Origin: Candidatus Methylopumilus sp.
GTDB lineage: Bacteria > Pseudomonadota > Gammaproteobacteria > Burkholderiales > Methylophilaceae
Assembly: GCA_009693175.1 (NCBI GenBank)
Contig: SHXT01000003.1
Coordinates: forward strand, 1 to 64,000
Direction of reading: 5' to 3'
DNA length: 64,000 bases
Position 1 is the stretch's first letter; each line of letters opens with the position of its first letter. The notes beneath the pieces were generated by a model, which was not told the DNA's origin, ran no database searches, and worked only from the letters and a program-made list of their open reading frames with translations. The position numbers were made by a program, and so were the translations under genes. This document shows, piece after piece, positions 49,130 through 58,573 of the stretch.

Positions 49130-49135
49130 CTTAAG

Positions 49136-50584
49136 TCATTCTCTTAACGCTTCAGGTAATTTATGAATCATTGCATTATCAAGGACACCAATCGATTGGG
49201 CAAGGGTTGTTCTTGCAATATTCCAATTTAAAATAGATTGTATCTTTTGTTGTTTTGCATTAGCTAAAGCACTTTGTGCATTTAATGTATCAATCATATT
49301 GCCAACACCTTCCTTATATCTTCCAAGTGCCATACGTGAAGACTCTTCTGCGCTTGAAACTAGAACCATAGATGCCTTAATTGACTCGTTCGCTGTTTTT
49401 AAGTTTTGATAAGCAGTCCATACGTCAAGTGACACCTGTAATTTTAATTGGTCTCTTTGTGATGCATTAAGTTCCGCAGTCGCTTCAGCTGATCGAATAA
49501 GATAAGTTGGCTTGTAACCTCCAAAAAGGGGGATGCTTACATTAATACCAATCGCTGAATTATTGGTATAAGTTGCATTACTATCGTCCGAATGTGTATT
49601 CGATAAATTAAGTGCCACGGTAGGTTTTGAATCGGCTTTAGCGGCATCAATTTTAGCTAAGGAAGCTTTGACTTGCGCTTCACTTGCAATTAAATCTGGT
49701 CGTTGAAGTCGTGCTTGCTCAATCAGTGCTTGAATATCACCATCTACCATCTGTGGTATGACATTCACCTTACTCTCTTGTAGCTGAAAGGGCACATTTG
49801 CAGAAATGCCCATCACATTTGCAAGATTGCCATAAGCAATTTTAAGCGCCCCTTCATTTTTAAGTTTTGTTAAAGTCGCATTGGCAAATGAAGTCTGTGC
49901 TTGAAGTTTATCTGCGGGGGTTGAAACGCCTGCAATATATTTAGCCTCTGCAGATTTAAAGCTTTCTTGGTATAAATGTTCGGATTCAATCGATGCATCC
50001 ATTAATGCTTTATTCGCATGTACTTGATAAAAAGTATTGACGGCTGCCAATAAAACATTTTGTACCGTTGCATTTTGTGTTGCACTTGCTGCTTTTAAAA
50101 GTTGGTGCGCATTTTCTAAGTTTGCATCACGACTGCCAAAATCATACAAAAGATAAGATGCCACAATTTTATTGGTCACATTTGAATAATTTGTCGTTCG
50201 TGTTTTATTTTCACTAGCTGATGTTGTATTGGTGACCGATGGGAAAAAAAGTGATCGTGCAACACCTACTTGAGCTGATTGAACTTTAGCGCTCGCATAC
50301 ACTTCTTTTGTTTGAGGATTATGACAAAGAGCCGCCTCTGTCACTTCAACCAAAGACAAAGGTTTGTCATATGTTTTTGGGCTACACGCATCACCTACCG
50401 ATGGATCCATATAACCCTGGGGTATCAGTTGAATACGCTCTTCTTTTAAATCCTTATCTGAATACCAAATAGACTCAGCAGCATTAGCTGGTAATAAAAC
50501 ACTTAATAAAGAAAAAATGAGGAAAAAATGAGAATAATTCACATCTAGAAATCTTTTTAAAAAACAGATTATTAAGTACCCCAT
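49136..50584 (-). CDS. TolC family outer-membrane efflux protein
   Basis: 482-residue outer-membrane channel of the TolC type with two repeated OEP domains (KSAEAKYIAGVSTPADKLQ and RYKEGVGNMIDTLNAQSAL). Signal peptide ends near PANA-AES at about residue 35. The leader is longer than usual, so the start may lie slightly further in; no clear ribosome site was found. First of the pump genes tolC-macA-ATPase-permease. Confidence 0.92.
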   Translation of the reverse strand: MGYLIICFLKRFLDVNYSHFFLIFSLLSVLLPANAAESIWYSDKDLKEERIQLIPQGYMDPSVGDACSPKTYDKPLSLVEVTEAALCHNPQTKEVYASAKVQSAQVGVARSLFFPSVTNTTSASENKTRTTNYSNVTNKIVASYLLYDFGSRDANLENAHQLLKAASATQNATVQNVLLAAVNTFYQVHANKALMDASIESEHLYQESFKSAEAKYIAGVSTPADKLQAQTSFANATLTKLKNEGALKIAYGNLANVMGISANVPFQLQESKVNVIPQMVDGDIQALIEQARLQRPDLIASEAQVKASLAKIDAAKADSKPTVALNLSNTHSDDSNATYTNNSAIGINVSIPLFGGYKPTYLIRSAEATAELNASQRDQLKLQVSLDVWTAYQNLKTANESIKASMVLVSSAEESSRMALGRYKEGVGNMIDTLNAQSALANAKQQKIQSILNWNIARTTLAQSIGVLDNAMIHKLPEALRE

Positions 50585-50615
50585 ATGGACAAAATCTTAA
50601 CATGGGAATATGAAG

Positions 50616-50638
50616 AATAGACTAAGGTTAAGTCTATT
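50616..50638. repeat. Inverted repeat between DUF2147 and tolC genes
   Basis: AATAGACT and AGTCTATT form a perfect 8-base stem with loop AAGGTTA. It has no strong T tract on either side. It may be a weak terminator, a processing site between the upstream lipid-type genes and the pump genes, or an operator. Confidence 0.4.
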
Positions 50639-50660
50639 TAATTTAACAAATTCAATGAAT

Positions 50661-51095
50661 TTATTTGGCGCGACTTAAATAACGATCTTGAGAAATGATA
50701 CGATTAACAACCACATGTAATTCAATGCGATTGTCTGGCAGTGACTTTAATTGACACTTATAAATTTTGCCAGAATCAGGATCTAAGACTTTACCTTCTA
50801 ATTCTTTTTTACTATTCATTTTTAATTTTTTAAATACAACTAAGCCAATGATTGATTTATTTTTGTCTAATCCGGTACAAGGCTTACAAACGTCCACAGG
50901 ATCATCTTCTGGATCAGAAAATACTTCTATAATTTTCCCTTCAAAACCACCTGTCTTATTTTGAGAAATCTGAATAATAGCTTCAGGGCTGTCCGTAAAA
51001 TCATCCAACATATTCCAATTACCAATAGGCCATATTTCACCCGCCCAAAGCCCCGGGGTAATGAACATAAGACATATCAATAAATATTTATTCAT
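50661..51095 (-). CDS. DUF2147 domain protein (periplasmic)
   Basis: 144-residue exported protein: signal peptide (about 1-18, ending LWA) and the DUF2147 beta domain (IGNWNMLDD, GGFEGKIIEVFSDPEDDPVDVCKPCTG, GKVLDPDSGKIYKCQL). Function of the family is unknown. Last of eight closely spaced genes (HAD phosphatase to DUF2147), 6 bases after an SMR gene. Confidence 0.9.
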   Translation of the reverse strand: MNKYLLICLMFITPGLWAGEIWPIGNWNMLDDFTDSPEAIIQISQNKTGGFEGKIIEVFSDPEDDPVDVCKPCTGLDKNKSIIGLVVFKKLKMNSKKELEGKVLDPDSGKIYKCQLKSLPDNRIELHVVVNRIISQDRYLSRAK

Positions 51096-51101
51096 AAATT
51101 T

Positions 51102-51497
51102 TTAAACCGATGCGATAAAGGCGCCTAGGGTAATAAGTGCAATACCAAACATTTGTGCCACATGTATAGTCTCGCCCAGAAAAAAGATAGATGCAAGAGG
51201 CACTGTGACATACGCTAAACAATTTATCAGCTGTGCTTTTGATAAATCAATTTTAGACAAAATCGCTAACCATGAAAAAAATGCAATCAATACAAAAAAA
51301 ACGCCTGTCATAATATTAATATTAATCAAGAGACTTAAGATATAGGCCAATAAACTTTTTATTCCATCAAACGGCATATCACCTAAATTAGTCGCGCCTT
51401 TTTTTAAAAATATTTGGGTTGCTGTATCACATAAAATAAATAACCCAAATAAGAAAAGTATTTCTAGGTTTTCTTTAATTTTTAATTTTTGAACCAT
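51102..51497 (-). CDS. SMR/EamA-like half-size membrane transporter (second)
   Basis: 131 residues with four hydrophobic segments, like ArnE/ArnF and other small multidrug resistance proteins. Where canonical SMR proteins have the conserved Glu of helix 1, it has Asp (LCDTATQIFLKKG). It lies 3 bases after the ketoacyl synthase and probably pairs with the other SMR gene in the cluster (53859-54239). Confidence 0.85.
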   Translation of the reverse strand: MVQKLKIKENLEILFLFGLFILCDTATQIFLKKGATNLGDMPFDGIKSLLAYILSLLININIMTGVFFVLIAFFSWLAILSKIDLSKAQLINCLAYVTVPLASIFFLGETIHVAQMFGIALITLGAFIASV

Positions 51498-51500
51498 GAT

Positions 51501-52745
51501 TTAAATAGCACTCATAATAATGACGCCAGCTGTGCCCCCGAAAGCAAAGGAATTCGACATCACATGTTTAAGCTCTTTCACGACACGTTTTTGATTCGGC
51601 ACATAATCTAAATCACATTGCGGATCAGGTTCTTTTAAATTAATCGTAGGTGGTAATTCTTTTTTAACCAATGCCATGAGTGTGGCGGTAATTTCGACAG
51701 CGCCTGCAGCCCCCATCAAATGGCCATGCATGGATTTGGTTGAACTCACAGGAATATTGGCGGCGTAAGCACCAAATACTTGTTTGATCGCTGCTGTTTC
51801 TGTTGCGTCATTTAGTAGCGTGCCTGTGCCATGAGCATTGATGTAACCAATGTCGCCTGGATTTAATTTAGCATCAGTTAAGGCAGCCTTCATCGCACGC
51901 GATTGACCTTCGATAGAAGGTTGGGTGATATGATCGCCATCATTTGTTAAACCATAACCTGTAATTTCGCCATATATTTTAGCCCCTCGCGCTTTCGCCA
52001 TTTCCATTTCTTCTAAAATAAGGACGGCAGCACCTTCACCTAATACTAAGCCTGTGCGATTAAGAGAAAAGGGTTTACATGAAGTAGTTGGATCATTCGG
52101 ATCTTCTTCGGCTAATGTGCGTAAAGCTTCCCATGCTTTAATCGTTCCAAAAGTAAGTAGCGCTTCGGTACCGCCTGCAAAAGCGGTATCGGTATATCCG
52201 TGTTTAATTTGTCGGTAAGCTTCTCCAATGGCGACCGCTGAAGATGAGCATGCTGTGGTATAAGTGATGTTAGGACCTTTGAGTTTAAAGTGCATCGCAA
52301 TCTGTGATGCTGCAGCGCCATTCATCGCCATCAATACAGTAAAAGGTTTTAGACGTCTCGCTTTTTGATTAAATAAACGGTCGTAGCCTTCTTCAGTCGA
52401 CGTCGCACCCCCCATCCCTGTACCAATAAAAGAACCCACGCGATCTAACTGCATTGTACTTAAATCGAGCTTTGAATCTTTTAATGCTTCGCGCGCCGAA
52501 TATAAAGCAAATTGACTGACGCGATCAAGTAAAGCCAACTCTTGTTTTGTAAAATGCTGCGTACCATCGAATTTAGCTTGCGCTGCAAGCTTGGCATCTA
52601 ACTGATCTGTAAAGCCAGCATCTAAACGTTTAATCCCTGATTGGCCATTAAGGAGTGCATTAAAAAAAGTATCTGGTGTATTACCGACAGGGGATACAAC
52701 ACCTATGCCTGTCACGACCACTCTTCTTAATGAAATGTTGTTCAT
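51501..52745 (-). CDS. Beta-ketoacyl-ACP synthase II (FabF-like)
   Basis: Condensing enzyme with the Cys-His-His triad: TTACSSSAVAI, NAHGTGTLLNDATE and MHGHLMGAAGAVE. The 414 residues match FabF. It is paired with an acyl carrier protein but is not in the classical fabHDG-acpP-fabF cluster, so it is likely a dedicated or second elongation enzyme for the local product. ACP stop is 7 bases away. Confidence 0.93.
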   Translation of the reverse strand: MNNISLRRVVVTGIGVVSPVGNTPDTFFNALLNGQSGIKRLDAGFTDQLDAKLAAQAKFDGTQHFTKQELALLDRVSQFALYSAREALKDSKLDLSTMQLDRVGSFIGTGMGGATSTEEGYDRLFNQKARRLKPFTVLMAMNGAAASQIAMHFKLKGPNITYTTACSSSAVAIGEAYRQIKHGYTDTAFAGGTEALLTFGTIKAWEALRTLAEEDPNDPTTSCKPFSLNRTGLVLGEGAAVLILEEMEMAKARGAKIYGEITGYGLTNDGDHITQPSIEGQSRAMKAALTDAKLNPGDIGYINAHGTGTLLNDATETAAIKQVFGAYAANIPVSSTKSMHGHLMGAAGAVEITATLMALVKKELPPTINLKEPDPQCDLDYVPNQKRVVKELKHVMSNSFAFGGTAGVIIMSAI

Positions 52746-52752
52746 AAATAAT

Positions 52753-52995
52753 TTATTCTTTTTTAGCTAGCAATTGGTCGAGAAGATTTGTCATGTCTTG
52801 AATCGTTTTAACATCCACTTGGTCATTCGGTACTTTAATGCCTAACTTGTCTTCAGCTTCAAAAATAATGTCGAAGGTGTCGAGTGAATCGAGTCCAAGT
52901 TCTTCTAATGTGCTTTCCGGTTTAATGGTGGCCAGATCAATCTCTAATTTTTTTGCAATCGCGTTTGACACCATTTCAAATGAATTCATTGTCAT
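52753..52995 (-). CDS. Acyl carrier protein
   Basis: 80-residue carrier with the phosphopantetheine Ser in ELGLDSLDTFDIIFE and the expected helix layout and acidic character. It is coded with the FabF-like enzyme, and probably serves it rather than general fatty-acid synthesis, although it could be a general AcpP paralogue. Confidence 0.94.
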   Translation of the reverse strand: MTMNSFEMVSNAIAKKLEIDLATIKPESTLEELGLDSLDTFDIIFEAEDKLGIKVPNDQVDVKTIQDMTNLLDQLLAKKE

Positions 52996-53017
52996 ATCCT
53001 TGAATAATTTTTCTTAA

Positions 53018-53869
53018 TTATAAACCTTGAATCACATAACAAAATTCTGCCATACGCTTACCAATATCATCTTTTCTTTTATCTAATGTAACGACATGGT
53101 ATGTATCATCGATATACATCGTTTCAATATGTTTAGATGACACATGCTTCTCCACATAATGTGCATTTTTTAAACTTGCCATTTCATCTTCCGTTGAATG
53201 CACAATGAGTAATGGGCAAGTGACATCCTTCATAATTTTTTCTGTTGCTCGAATTAAATGGAAACTTTCCAAAATAACCGTGGCAGGCGTTTTAAAGTAG
53301 CCAATTTTATCCGATGTTCTTGCGTCTTTATTTTCTAGAATCGAGTGCACGAGTGCACGAGTTCTTTCACACTTAATACCATAAGGCGATTTTTCTTCCC
53401 ACTCTAAAAAATATTTTAAAGGTGAGTGAAGCACAATCGGTAAAAGTATTTTTTGTTGAAACTTAGAAATATTCCAACCATCATAAAAAAAAGTTGATGA
53501 TAAAGGAATCACCCCTGCCACTTGACCTGGTCTCTTAGCTGAAATCATGAGCGCCATAAGTGCCCCTATAGATAGACCTGTAATAAACACATGATCAAAT
53601 TCTTCTTTCAACGCGTCAAACATTTTTTCAGCCGAGTCATACCAATCATGCCAAGTTGTTTTTTTTAAGTCTTGAATAGATTTACAGTGCCCTGCAAGTT
53701 CAGGACATGCGACTGAAATTCCTTTTCTTGCAATAACACGACCTAAATGTTTCATTTCAGAAGGTGTGCCTGTGAGTCCATGAATTAAAAGTACGACTGT
53801 TGAACTTTTACGCTCAATAAAACCGTTAGGGCCTAAAAGTGAATCTACTTTATTCAATTTAAGCTCCAC
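53018..53869 (-). CDS. Alpha/beta hydrolase (Est30/monoacylglycerol lipase-like)
   Basis: 283-residue serine hydrolase: oxyanion region LLIHGLTGTPSEM, nucleophile elbow TGLSIGALM, catalytic Asp in HSTEDEMA and His in DDTYHVVTLDKRKD. This resembles carboxylesterase Est30 and bacterial monoacylglycerol lipases. Next to an ACP it could release an acyl product or process an ester. Overlaps the SMR gene by 11 bases. Confidence 0.92.
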   Translation of the reverse strand: MELKLNKVDSLLGPNGFIERKSSTVVLLIHGLTGTPSEMKHLGRVIARKGISVACPELAGHCKSIQDLKKTTWHDWYDSAEKMFDALKEEFDHVFITGLSIGALMALMISAKRPGQVAGVIPLSSTFFYDGWNISKFQQKILLPIVLHSPLKYFLEWEEKSPYGIKCERTRALVHSILENKDARTSDKIGYFKTPATVILESFHLIRATEKIMKDVTCPLLIVHSTEDEMASLKNAHYVEKHVSSKHIETMYIDDTYHVVTLDKRKDDIGKRMAEFCYVIQGL

Positions 53870-54239
53870 TCCCTACAAGATAAATACCAGTCATAATAAA
53901 TAAAGCGCCTAACCAGCGATATTGATTCACATGCTCGTTTAAGAAAAATTTAGACGCTAATAAAATAAGCACAATTTGAATGCTCGACAAAGGGAAGGCT
54001 TTGCTTATATCTACACTTGCTAAAAATGCAATCCATAACACATATTCAACAGCATAAAGCATGACCCCTAATACAATTTCTTTACGCTTTAATGCGTTCA
54101 CAATATTGTCAATATGCGATAACCACCCTTTATGCATAGATTTTGCAAGTCGATTCGTTCCTTGTTTAAATAAAACAGTCGCCACCACTTCTAAAGTAAT
54201 GGCCGAAATAAACAAAAGATACGATTTAGAATCCATCAA
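53859..54239 (-). CDS. SMR/EamA-like half-size membrane transporter (first)
   Basis: 126 residues and four hydrophobic segments; the conserved Glu of helix 1 is present (AITLEVVATVLFKQG). With the second SMR gene nearby it probably forms a heterodimer as in ArnE/ArnF or EmrE-type pairs, so flipping a lipid-linked or small cationic substrate is plausible. Function not known. Confidence 0.88.
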   Translation of the reverse strand: MMDSKSYLLFISAITLEVVATVLFKQGTNRLAKSMHKGWLSHIDNIVNALKRKEIVLGVMLYAVEYVLWIAFLASVDISKAFPLSSIQIVLILLASKFFLNEHVNQYRWLGALFIMTGIYLVGSGA

Positions 54240-54264
54240 TCTTATCTAAATCTTGATACAGAAA

Positions 54265-55638
54265 TTATTCCGCACCGCATCGTTTTAATAAGGCTTCAAA
54301 GAGTTGAATACCTAAATCAATTTCCTCTTCTGAAATAAGAAGTGAAGGTGCCAAGGTAATGACGTTCTTTTCATAACCACCAATGTCAAGCACTAAACCA
54401 TAAGTCTTGTCGCCAATTTTGATGTCACCTTTAAGGCCTTCATTAAACATACGATCAGCTAACTTTCGACTTGCCGTAAATCCATCTTTTTCACAGAGTT
54501 CAATACGAAGAGCTAACCCTAAACCACTCACGTCGCCGACCACTTTCCAACGCGATTTCAGTTCTTGAATACGTTTTAAGAAATAAGCACCTCGATCATT
54601 CACTTTCTTTCCAAAATTATCTTCTGAACTCATTTTTAAAACTTCAAGTGCTACTGAAGTTCCTAATGGATTAGAAGCAAAAGTTGAGTGAGTCGAACCT
54701 GGAGGAAATTTCTGAGGCGAGATTAATTCTTCTTTTGCCCAAATGCCTGATAAAGGATTTAAGCCATTGGTAATCGCTTTACCAAATACAAAAATATCAG
54801 GAATGATATCGAAGTTTTCCCATGACCATAATTTACCTGTACGGTACACACCCATTTGAATTTCATCAGCCACTAAAAGTACATTACGTTTCTTGAGTGA
54901 TTCTGCAAGTTTCTTCATATAACCTTTAGGTGGCACAATATAACCACCGGTACCTTGCACGGGTTCAATATAAAAAGCACCGAACTCACATTGACCAGCT
55001 TTTTCATCCCATACCGATTGATATTCGGTATCAAATAGTTTTTCAAATTCTTTATGACAGTACGTGTCACACGTTTCTACTTTCATACTGTAAGGGCAAC
55101 GAAAACAGTATGGGTAAGGCACAAAGTGTGCACGATCAGCAAAATTACCAAAGCGTCGACGGTAACGATAGCTTGAAGTAATAGCAGATGCACCGAGCGT
55201 CCTTCCATGGTAACCCCCCATAAATGCAAACTGATGTGTTTTACCTGTATGGTTTCGAACAACTTTCAATGAATCTTCAATCGCTTGTGCGCCGCCTACA
55301 TTAAAATGAACGCGACCTTTCACGCCATATTTATCTTCCATGTACTTACAAATGATTTCAGCTAAATCTACTTTTTCTTTGTGTAAATACTGGCTCGCCA
55401 ATTGAGGTAATGTATCAATTTGTTTTTTTAAAATGTCAGCAATGCGTTTATTTTTGTAGCCAAAGTTCACCGCTGAATACCACATCTGCCAATCAAGATA
55501 AGGTACACCTTTCTCATCAAATAAAAAGCTGCCGTCACAATTTTCAAATACTTTTGGAGGGTCTGCATAGTTCACAGTGTCTCCATGTGAGCAATACTTT
55601 TCATTTTTTTCTAAGATTTCAATGATTTTCTTATCCAT
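54265..55638 (-). CDS. Class III PLP-dependent aminotransferase
   Basis: 457-residue fold-type I aminotransferase of the ornithine/GABA group: the PLP-binding Lys in FGKAITNGL, ADEIQMGVYRTGK with the cofactor Asp, and HVGGAQAIEDS-like N-terminal residues (FNVGGAQAIEDSLK). A Cys-rich insert (YCFRCPYSMK and CDTYCHKEF) is like the archaeal GABA/alanine aminotransferases. Substrate unknown: an omega-amino or aldehyde-bearing intermediate would fit. 25 bases after the HAD gene. Confidence 0.92.
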   Translation of the reverse strand: MDKKIIEILEKNEKYCSHGDTVNYADPPKVFENCDGSFLFDEKGVPYLDWQMWYSAVNFGYKNKRIADILKKQIDTLPQLASQYLHKEKVDLAEIICKYMEDKYGVKGRVHFNVGGAQAIEDSLKVVRNHTGKTHQFAFMGGYHGRTLGASAITSSYRYRRRFGNFADRAHFVPYPYCFRCPYSMKVETCDTYCHKEFEKLFDTEYQSVWDEKAGQCEFGAFYIEPVQGTGGYIVPPKGYMKKLAESLKKRNVLLVADEIQMGVYRTGKLWSWENFDIIPDIFVFGKAITNGLNPLSGIWAKEELISPQKFPPGSTHSTFASNPLGTSVALEVLKMSSEDNFGKKVNDRGAYFLKRIQELKSRWKVVGDVSGLGLALRIELCEKDGFTASRKLADRMFNEGLKGDIKIGDKTYGLVLDIGGYEKNVITLAPSLLISEEEIDLGIQLFEALLKRCGAE

Positions 55639-55663
55639 CGTTTAAGACCTTTACTTTAAAAAA

Positions 55664-56335
55664 TTAATTAAATGCGTATCCAGGAATCAATTGCTTTTCG
55701 GGTTCCCAAGTTTTGACAATCTTTAATACATCATCAAACGTATTAAACGTATGATGTTTGACACCATGCTTTTCACAATGCTTAATGAGAGATGATTTAG
55801 CAAACACAATATCTGCATGGAGCGCCAAACAGGCATCAGACTTTCCATCCCCAATGAGTACTACCGGACCACCTACTTTTTTACTCACGTAATCTGCCAC
55901 CGCACATTTACACATCCCGTTCCCACCCTTACATTCCGGATCGCGCAAAGGAAAAGTGATTTCAATGCCACGCTCTTTATACTTTAGACCATTAGAATAG
56001 GTGGGTATTTCTGGCCATCCGGCTTGTCTTGTCGCAACTTTAATCGAATGATCCAGGCCATCACTTGCGATCACTAACTTGGCAAACTTTTTTACATGCT
56101 CATAAAACGGCAGAAAGCTATGGTCGAGCTGAACGCTGCGGAAGAAGTTTTCTAGGCTTAAAAGATCAGAATCTACCATATTAATCTGTTTAGACATGCA
56201 TTCAATCGCTGTCATCTTGCCATCTAACCAGTCTTTTTCAATGATTTCCCAGCTCGGATCAGCAAATTCCTCAAGAAGCTCATCGATCGTATCTCTTATT
56301 GAAATAGTACCATCAAAATCAACTACAAAAAGCAT
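55664..56335 (-). CDS. MtnX-like HAD-IB phosphatase
   Basis: 223-residue HAD phosphatase with motif I DFDGT, motif II ASDG and motif IV GDGKSD, plus an alpha-helical cap with a Cys-rich insert (CKGGNGMCKC) that could bind a metal. MtnX-like members act on phosphorylated small molecules; methionine salvage genes are not here. First gene of the biosynthetic group. Confidence 0.9.
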   Translation of the reverse strand: MLFVVDFDGTISIRDTIDELLEEFADPSWEIIEKDWLDGKMTAIECMSKQINMVDSDLLSLENFFRSVQLDHSFLPFYEHVKKFAKLVIASDGLDHSIKVATRQAGWPEIPTYSNGLKYKERGIEITFPLRDPECKGGNGMCKCAVADYVSKKVGGPVVLIGDGKSDACLALHADIVFAKSSLIKHCEKHGVKHHTFNTFDDVLKIVKTWEPEKQLIPGYAFN

Positions 56336-56483
56336 GCATTTTTCCTAACTGAAAGATATGATGATCTTAAATCTTTAGGCTTACAAAAAACTGACAAAAA
56401 TAACTTTGTTAAGACTTAAAAATTGAATCTAAACACTTTTAATTGACTTACAATTTCAATTCAATAAATGAAGAAAGTATGAA

Positions 56484-57155
56484 ATGAAGATTTTACTAAT
56501 TGAAGATGACGAAGTAATTGGTGACGCCGTTAAAACTTCACTTGAAAAAACTGACTACATTGTCGAATGGGCCAAGAACGGACTTGAAGGTGAGATTGCT
56601 CTCACTGATCAGCATTTTGAGGCGGTCATTCTTGATTTAGGTCTACCTAAAAAAGGTGGTCTCGAGATCTTAAAAAATTTACGCTTAAAAAAAATTAAAT
56701 TGCCAGTGCTAATCATTTCAGCCAACGAAAATTTTGATAACAAGATTTTAGGACTGGATTTGGGTGCGGATGATTATTTGGCTAAACCTTTTAATCTTGT
56801 CGAGCTGCATGCAAGACTTCGTGCCATTATAAGACGCACAAATCAATCTGCAGATAACATAATTGAGTTTGGTTCTTTAAGTTTTAATATCAAAGATCGT
56901 AGCTTTCTTATTCAAGGCAAAGAACTTAATTTATCTAAACGAGAACTGAATTTACTTGAAGTGTTTATTTTAAAAAATAACCGCTCTATCACAAAAGAAG
57001 CCCTTCTTGAAAAACTCTACAGCTGGGATGATGATATTTCACAGAATGCTATTGAAGTTTATATTCATCGTGTCAGAAATAAACTAAAACCCTACGGTAT
57101 TAAAATTGTTAATCGCCGTGGTTTAGGTTATAGCTTAAGCTTGATTTCAAATTGA
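56484..57155 (+). CDS. Two-component response regulator, OmpR/PhoB family
   Basis: 223 residues: receiver domain with the phosphoacceptor Asp in VILDLGLP (about 51) and Lys in LAKPF, then a winged-helix DNA-binding domain (LSKRELNLLEVF and IEVYIHRVRNKLKPYGI). Similar to QseB/TctD/CzcR regulators. The histidine kinase gene follows with a 4-base overlap, so they form a pair, most likely controlling the metal efflux genes downstream. Confidence 0.94.
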   Translation: MKILLIEDDEVIGDAVKTSLEKTDYIVEWAKNGLEGEIALTDQHFEAVILDLGLPKKGGLEILKNLRLKKIKLPVLIISANENFDNKILGLDLGADDYLAKPFNLVELHARLRAIIRRTNQSADNIIEFGSLSFNIKDRSFLIQGKELNLSKRELNLLEVFILKNNRSITKEALLEKLYSWDDDISQNAIEVYIHRVRNKLKPYGIKIVNRRGLGYSLSLISN

Positions 57156-58570
57156 AAAAAAATCTTTCTACTCAAAAAATAATCATTCAGTGGATTTTAA
57201 TCCCGATGATGATGATCATCATCCTGGATTCAACTTTTCTATTCTATCAGGGTGATACATTAAGACGAGAAACTTTCGATCAAGATTTAGCCGAAACTGC
57301 AAAAACACTTGCTCTCATTTTTAAAAAATCAAGCGGAAAAAAATTACACAATATTGATGAAAATTCAATCAAACTTCTTTTGAGTAACCCTCATGATGAA
57401 ATGTTTTATTCAATCCGTGATGATAAAGGTCAATTTTTATATGGTAATAAAGATGTGCAATATAAACCTTCCTCTGAAGATTTAGATCCAAATAACCCAA
57501 AAGACTTCAATGTTTACTTTGATACTGTCAATAACAAAGATGTAAGGGTTGTATCTATTCCAACAGAACATAGCATCAATAAAATCAATAAAAAATTCTT
57601 TGTTCAAGTTGCCGAAACTAGAAACCAAAGACAAGCTATTCAGTATCAAATCTTAATCATGATCGTCATTCCGCAAGTTATTTTACTTCTTTTTGCATTA
57701 ATTCTTGTTCGTTTTGCCGTAAAAAAAGGCTTAAGCCCTATTCTTTTCTTAAATGAGAAAATCATTGCACGCTCATATAAAGATTTAACACCGATTAATA
57801 TTCAAAATGTGCCCTTAGAAATTGAACGCCTTGTAACTTCGCTTAATAATTTGATAGCTGAATTAAATAATGCAATACAATCTGAAAATCGTTTTGTAAA
57901 TGATGCGGCCCATCAATTAAGAACGCCACTCGCAGGAATTTTGGCCCAAATTCAATTAGCACAAGACTCTCTTGATACAAAAGAAATTCATCGGCGTCTT
58001 GAGCAAATCAATCAGAGCTCAAAACGACTAATCCATATCATCAATCAACTTCTTTCTCTTTCCAAAACTCAACCCGAAGCGCTCCATCATTCAGAATTTC
58101 TTAAAATGGACTTGGTTAAACTTACCAAAAAAACTATGGAGGATTTATTTTCATTCGCTGATAAAAAACAAATTGATTTTGGCTACATAGGTGATCTCGA
58201 AAATATATTCATATTAGGAAACGAAGAAAAACTTTATGATCTCGTACATAATCTTCTTGAAAATGCGATCAAATATACGCCCAACTTAGGTCAGGTGAGT
58301 GTCTCTATTAAGCGCCAAGAAAATCAAGTCGTTTTAATGGTAGAGGACTCAGGCAAAGGCATTCCAAAAGATGATCAATCTATGATTTTTGATCGTTTTT
58401 TTCGGGGTAATAATGTCAATCAATCAGGCGATGATGCTGGCGCTGGTATTGGCCTTGCCATTGTTAAAGAAATTGCTGCCATGCATGAAGCTACAATCGA
58501 GATTGATAGTCGCAATGAAAAAGTAGGTACACGTTTTTACGTATATTTTAATCTCGCTGCACCAGAATAA
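57152..58570 (+). CDS. Sensor histidine kinase
   Basis: 472 residues: two membrane segments (about 14-32 and 172-192) around a periplasmic domain, a linker, the dimerisation/phosphoacceptor His in DAAHQLRTPLAG, N-box LLENAIKYTP, G1 VEDSGKGI and G2 AGIGLAIV. It belongs to the QseC/TctE-like group. A TTG overlapping the regulator stop is the start. Signal is probably an extracytosolic metal or similar, from the context. Confidence 0.93.
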   Translation: MKKNLSTQKIIIQWILIPMMMIIILDSTFLFYQGDTLRRETFDQDLAETAKTLALIFKKSSGKKLHNIDENSIKLLLSNPHDEMFYSIRDDKGQFLYGNKDVQYKPSSEDLDPNNPKDFNVYFDTVNNKDVRVVSIPTEHSINKINKKFFVQVAETRNQRQAIQYQILIMIVIPQVILLLFALILVRFAVKKGLSPILFLNEKIIARSYKDLTPINIQNVPLEIERLVTSLNNLIAELNNAIQSENRFVNDAAHQLRTPLAGILAQIQLAQDSLDTKEIHRRLEQINQSSKRLIHIINQLLSLSKTQPEALHHSEFLKMDLVKLTKKTMEDLFSFADKKQIDFGYIGDLENIFILGNEEKLYDLVHNLLENAIKYTPNLGQVSVSIKRQENQVVLMVEDSGKGIPKDDQSMIFDRFFRGNNVNQSGDDAGAGIGLAIVKEIAAMHEATIEIDSRNEKVGTRFYVYFNLAAPE

Positions 58571-58573
58571 ATC

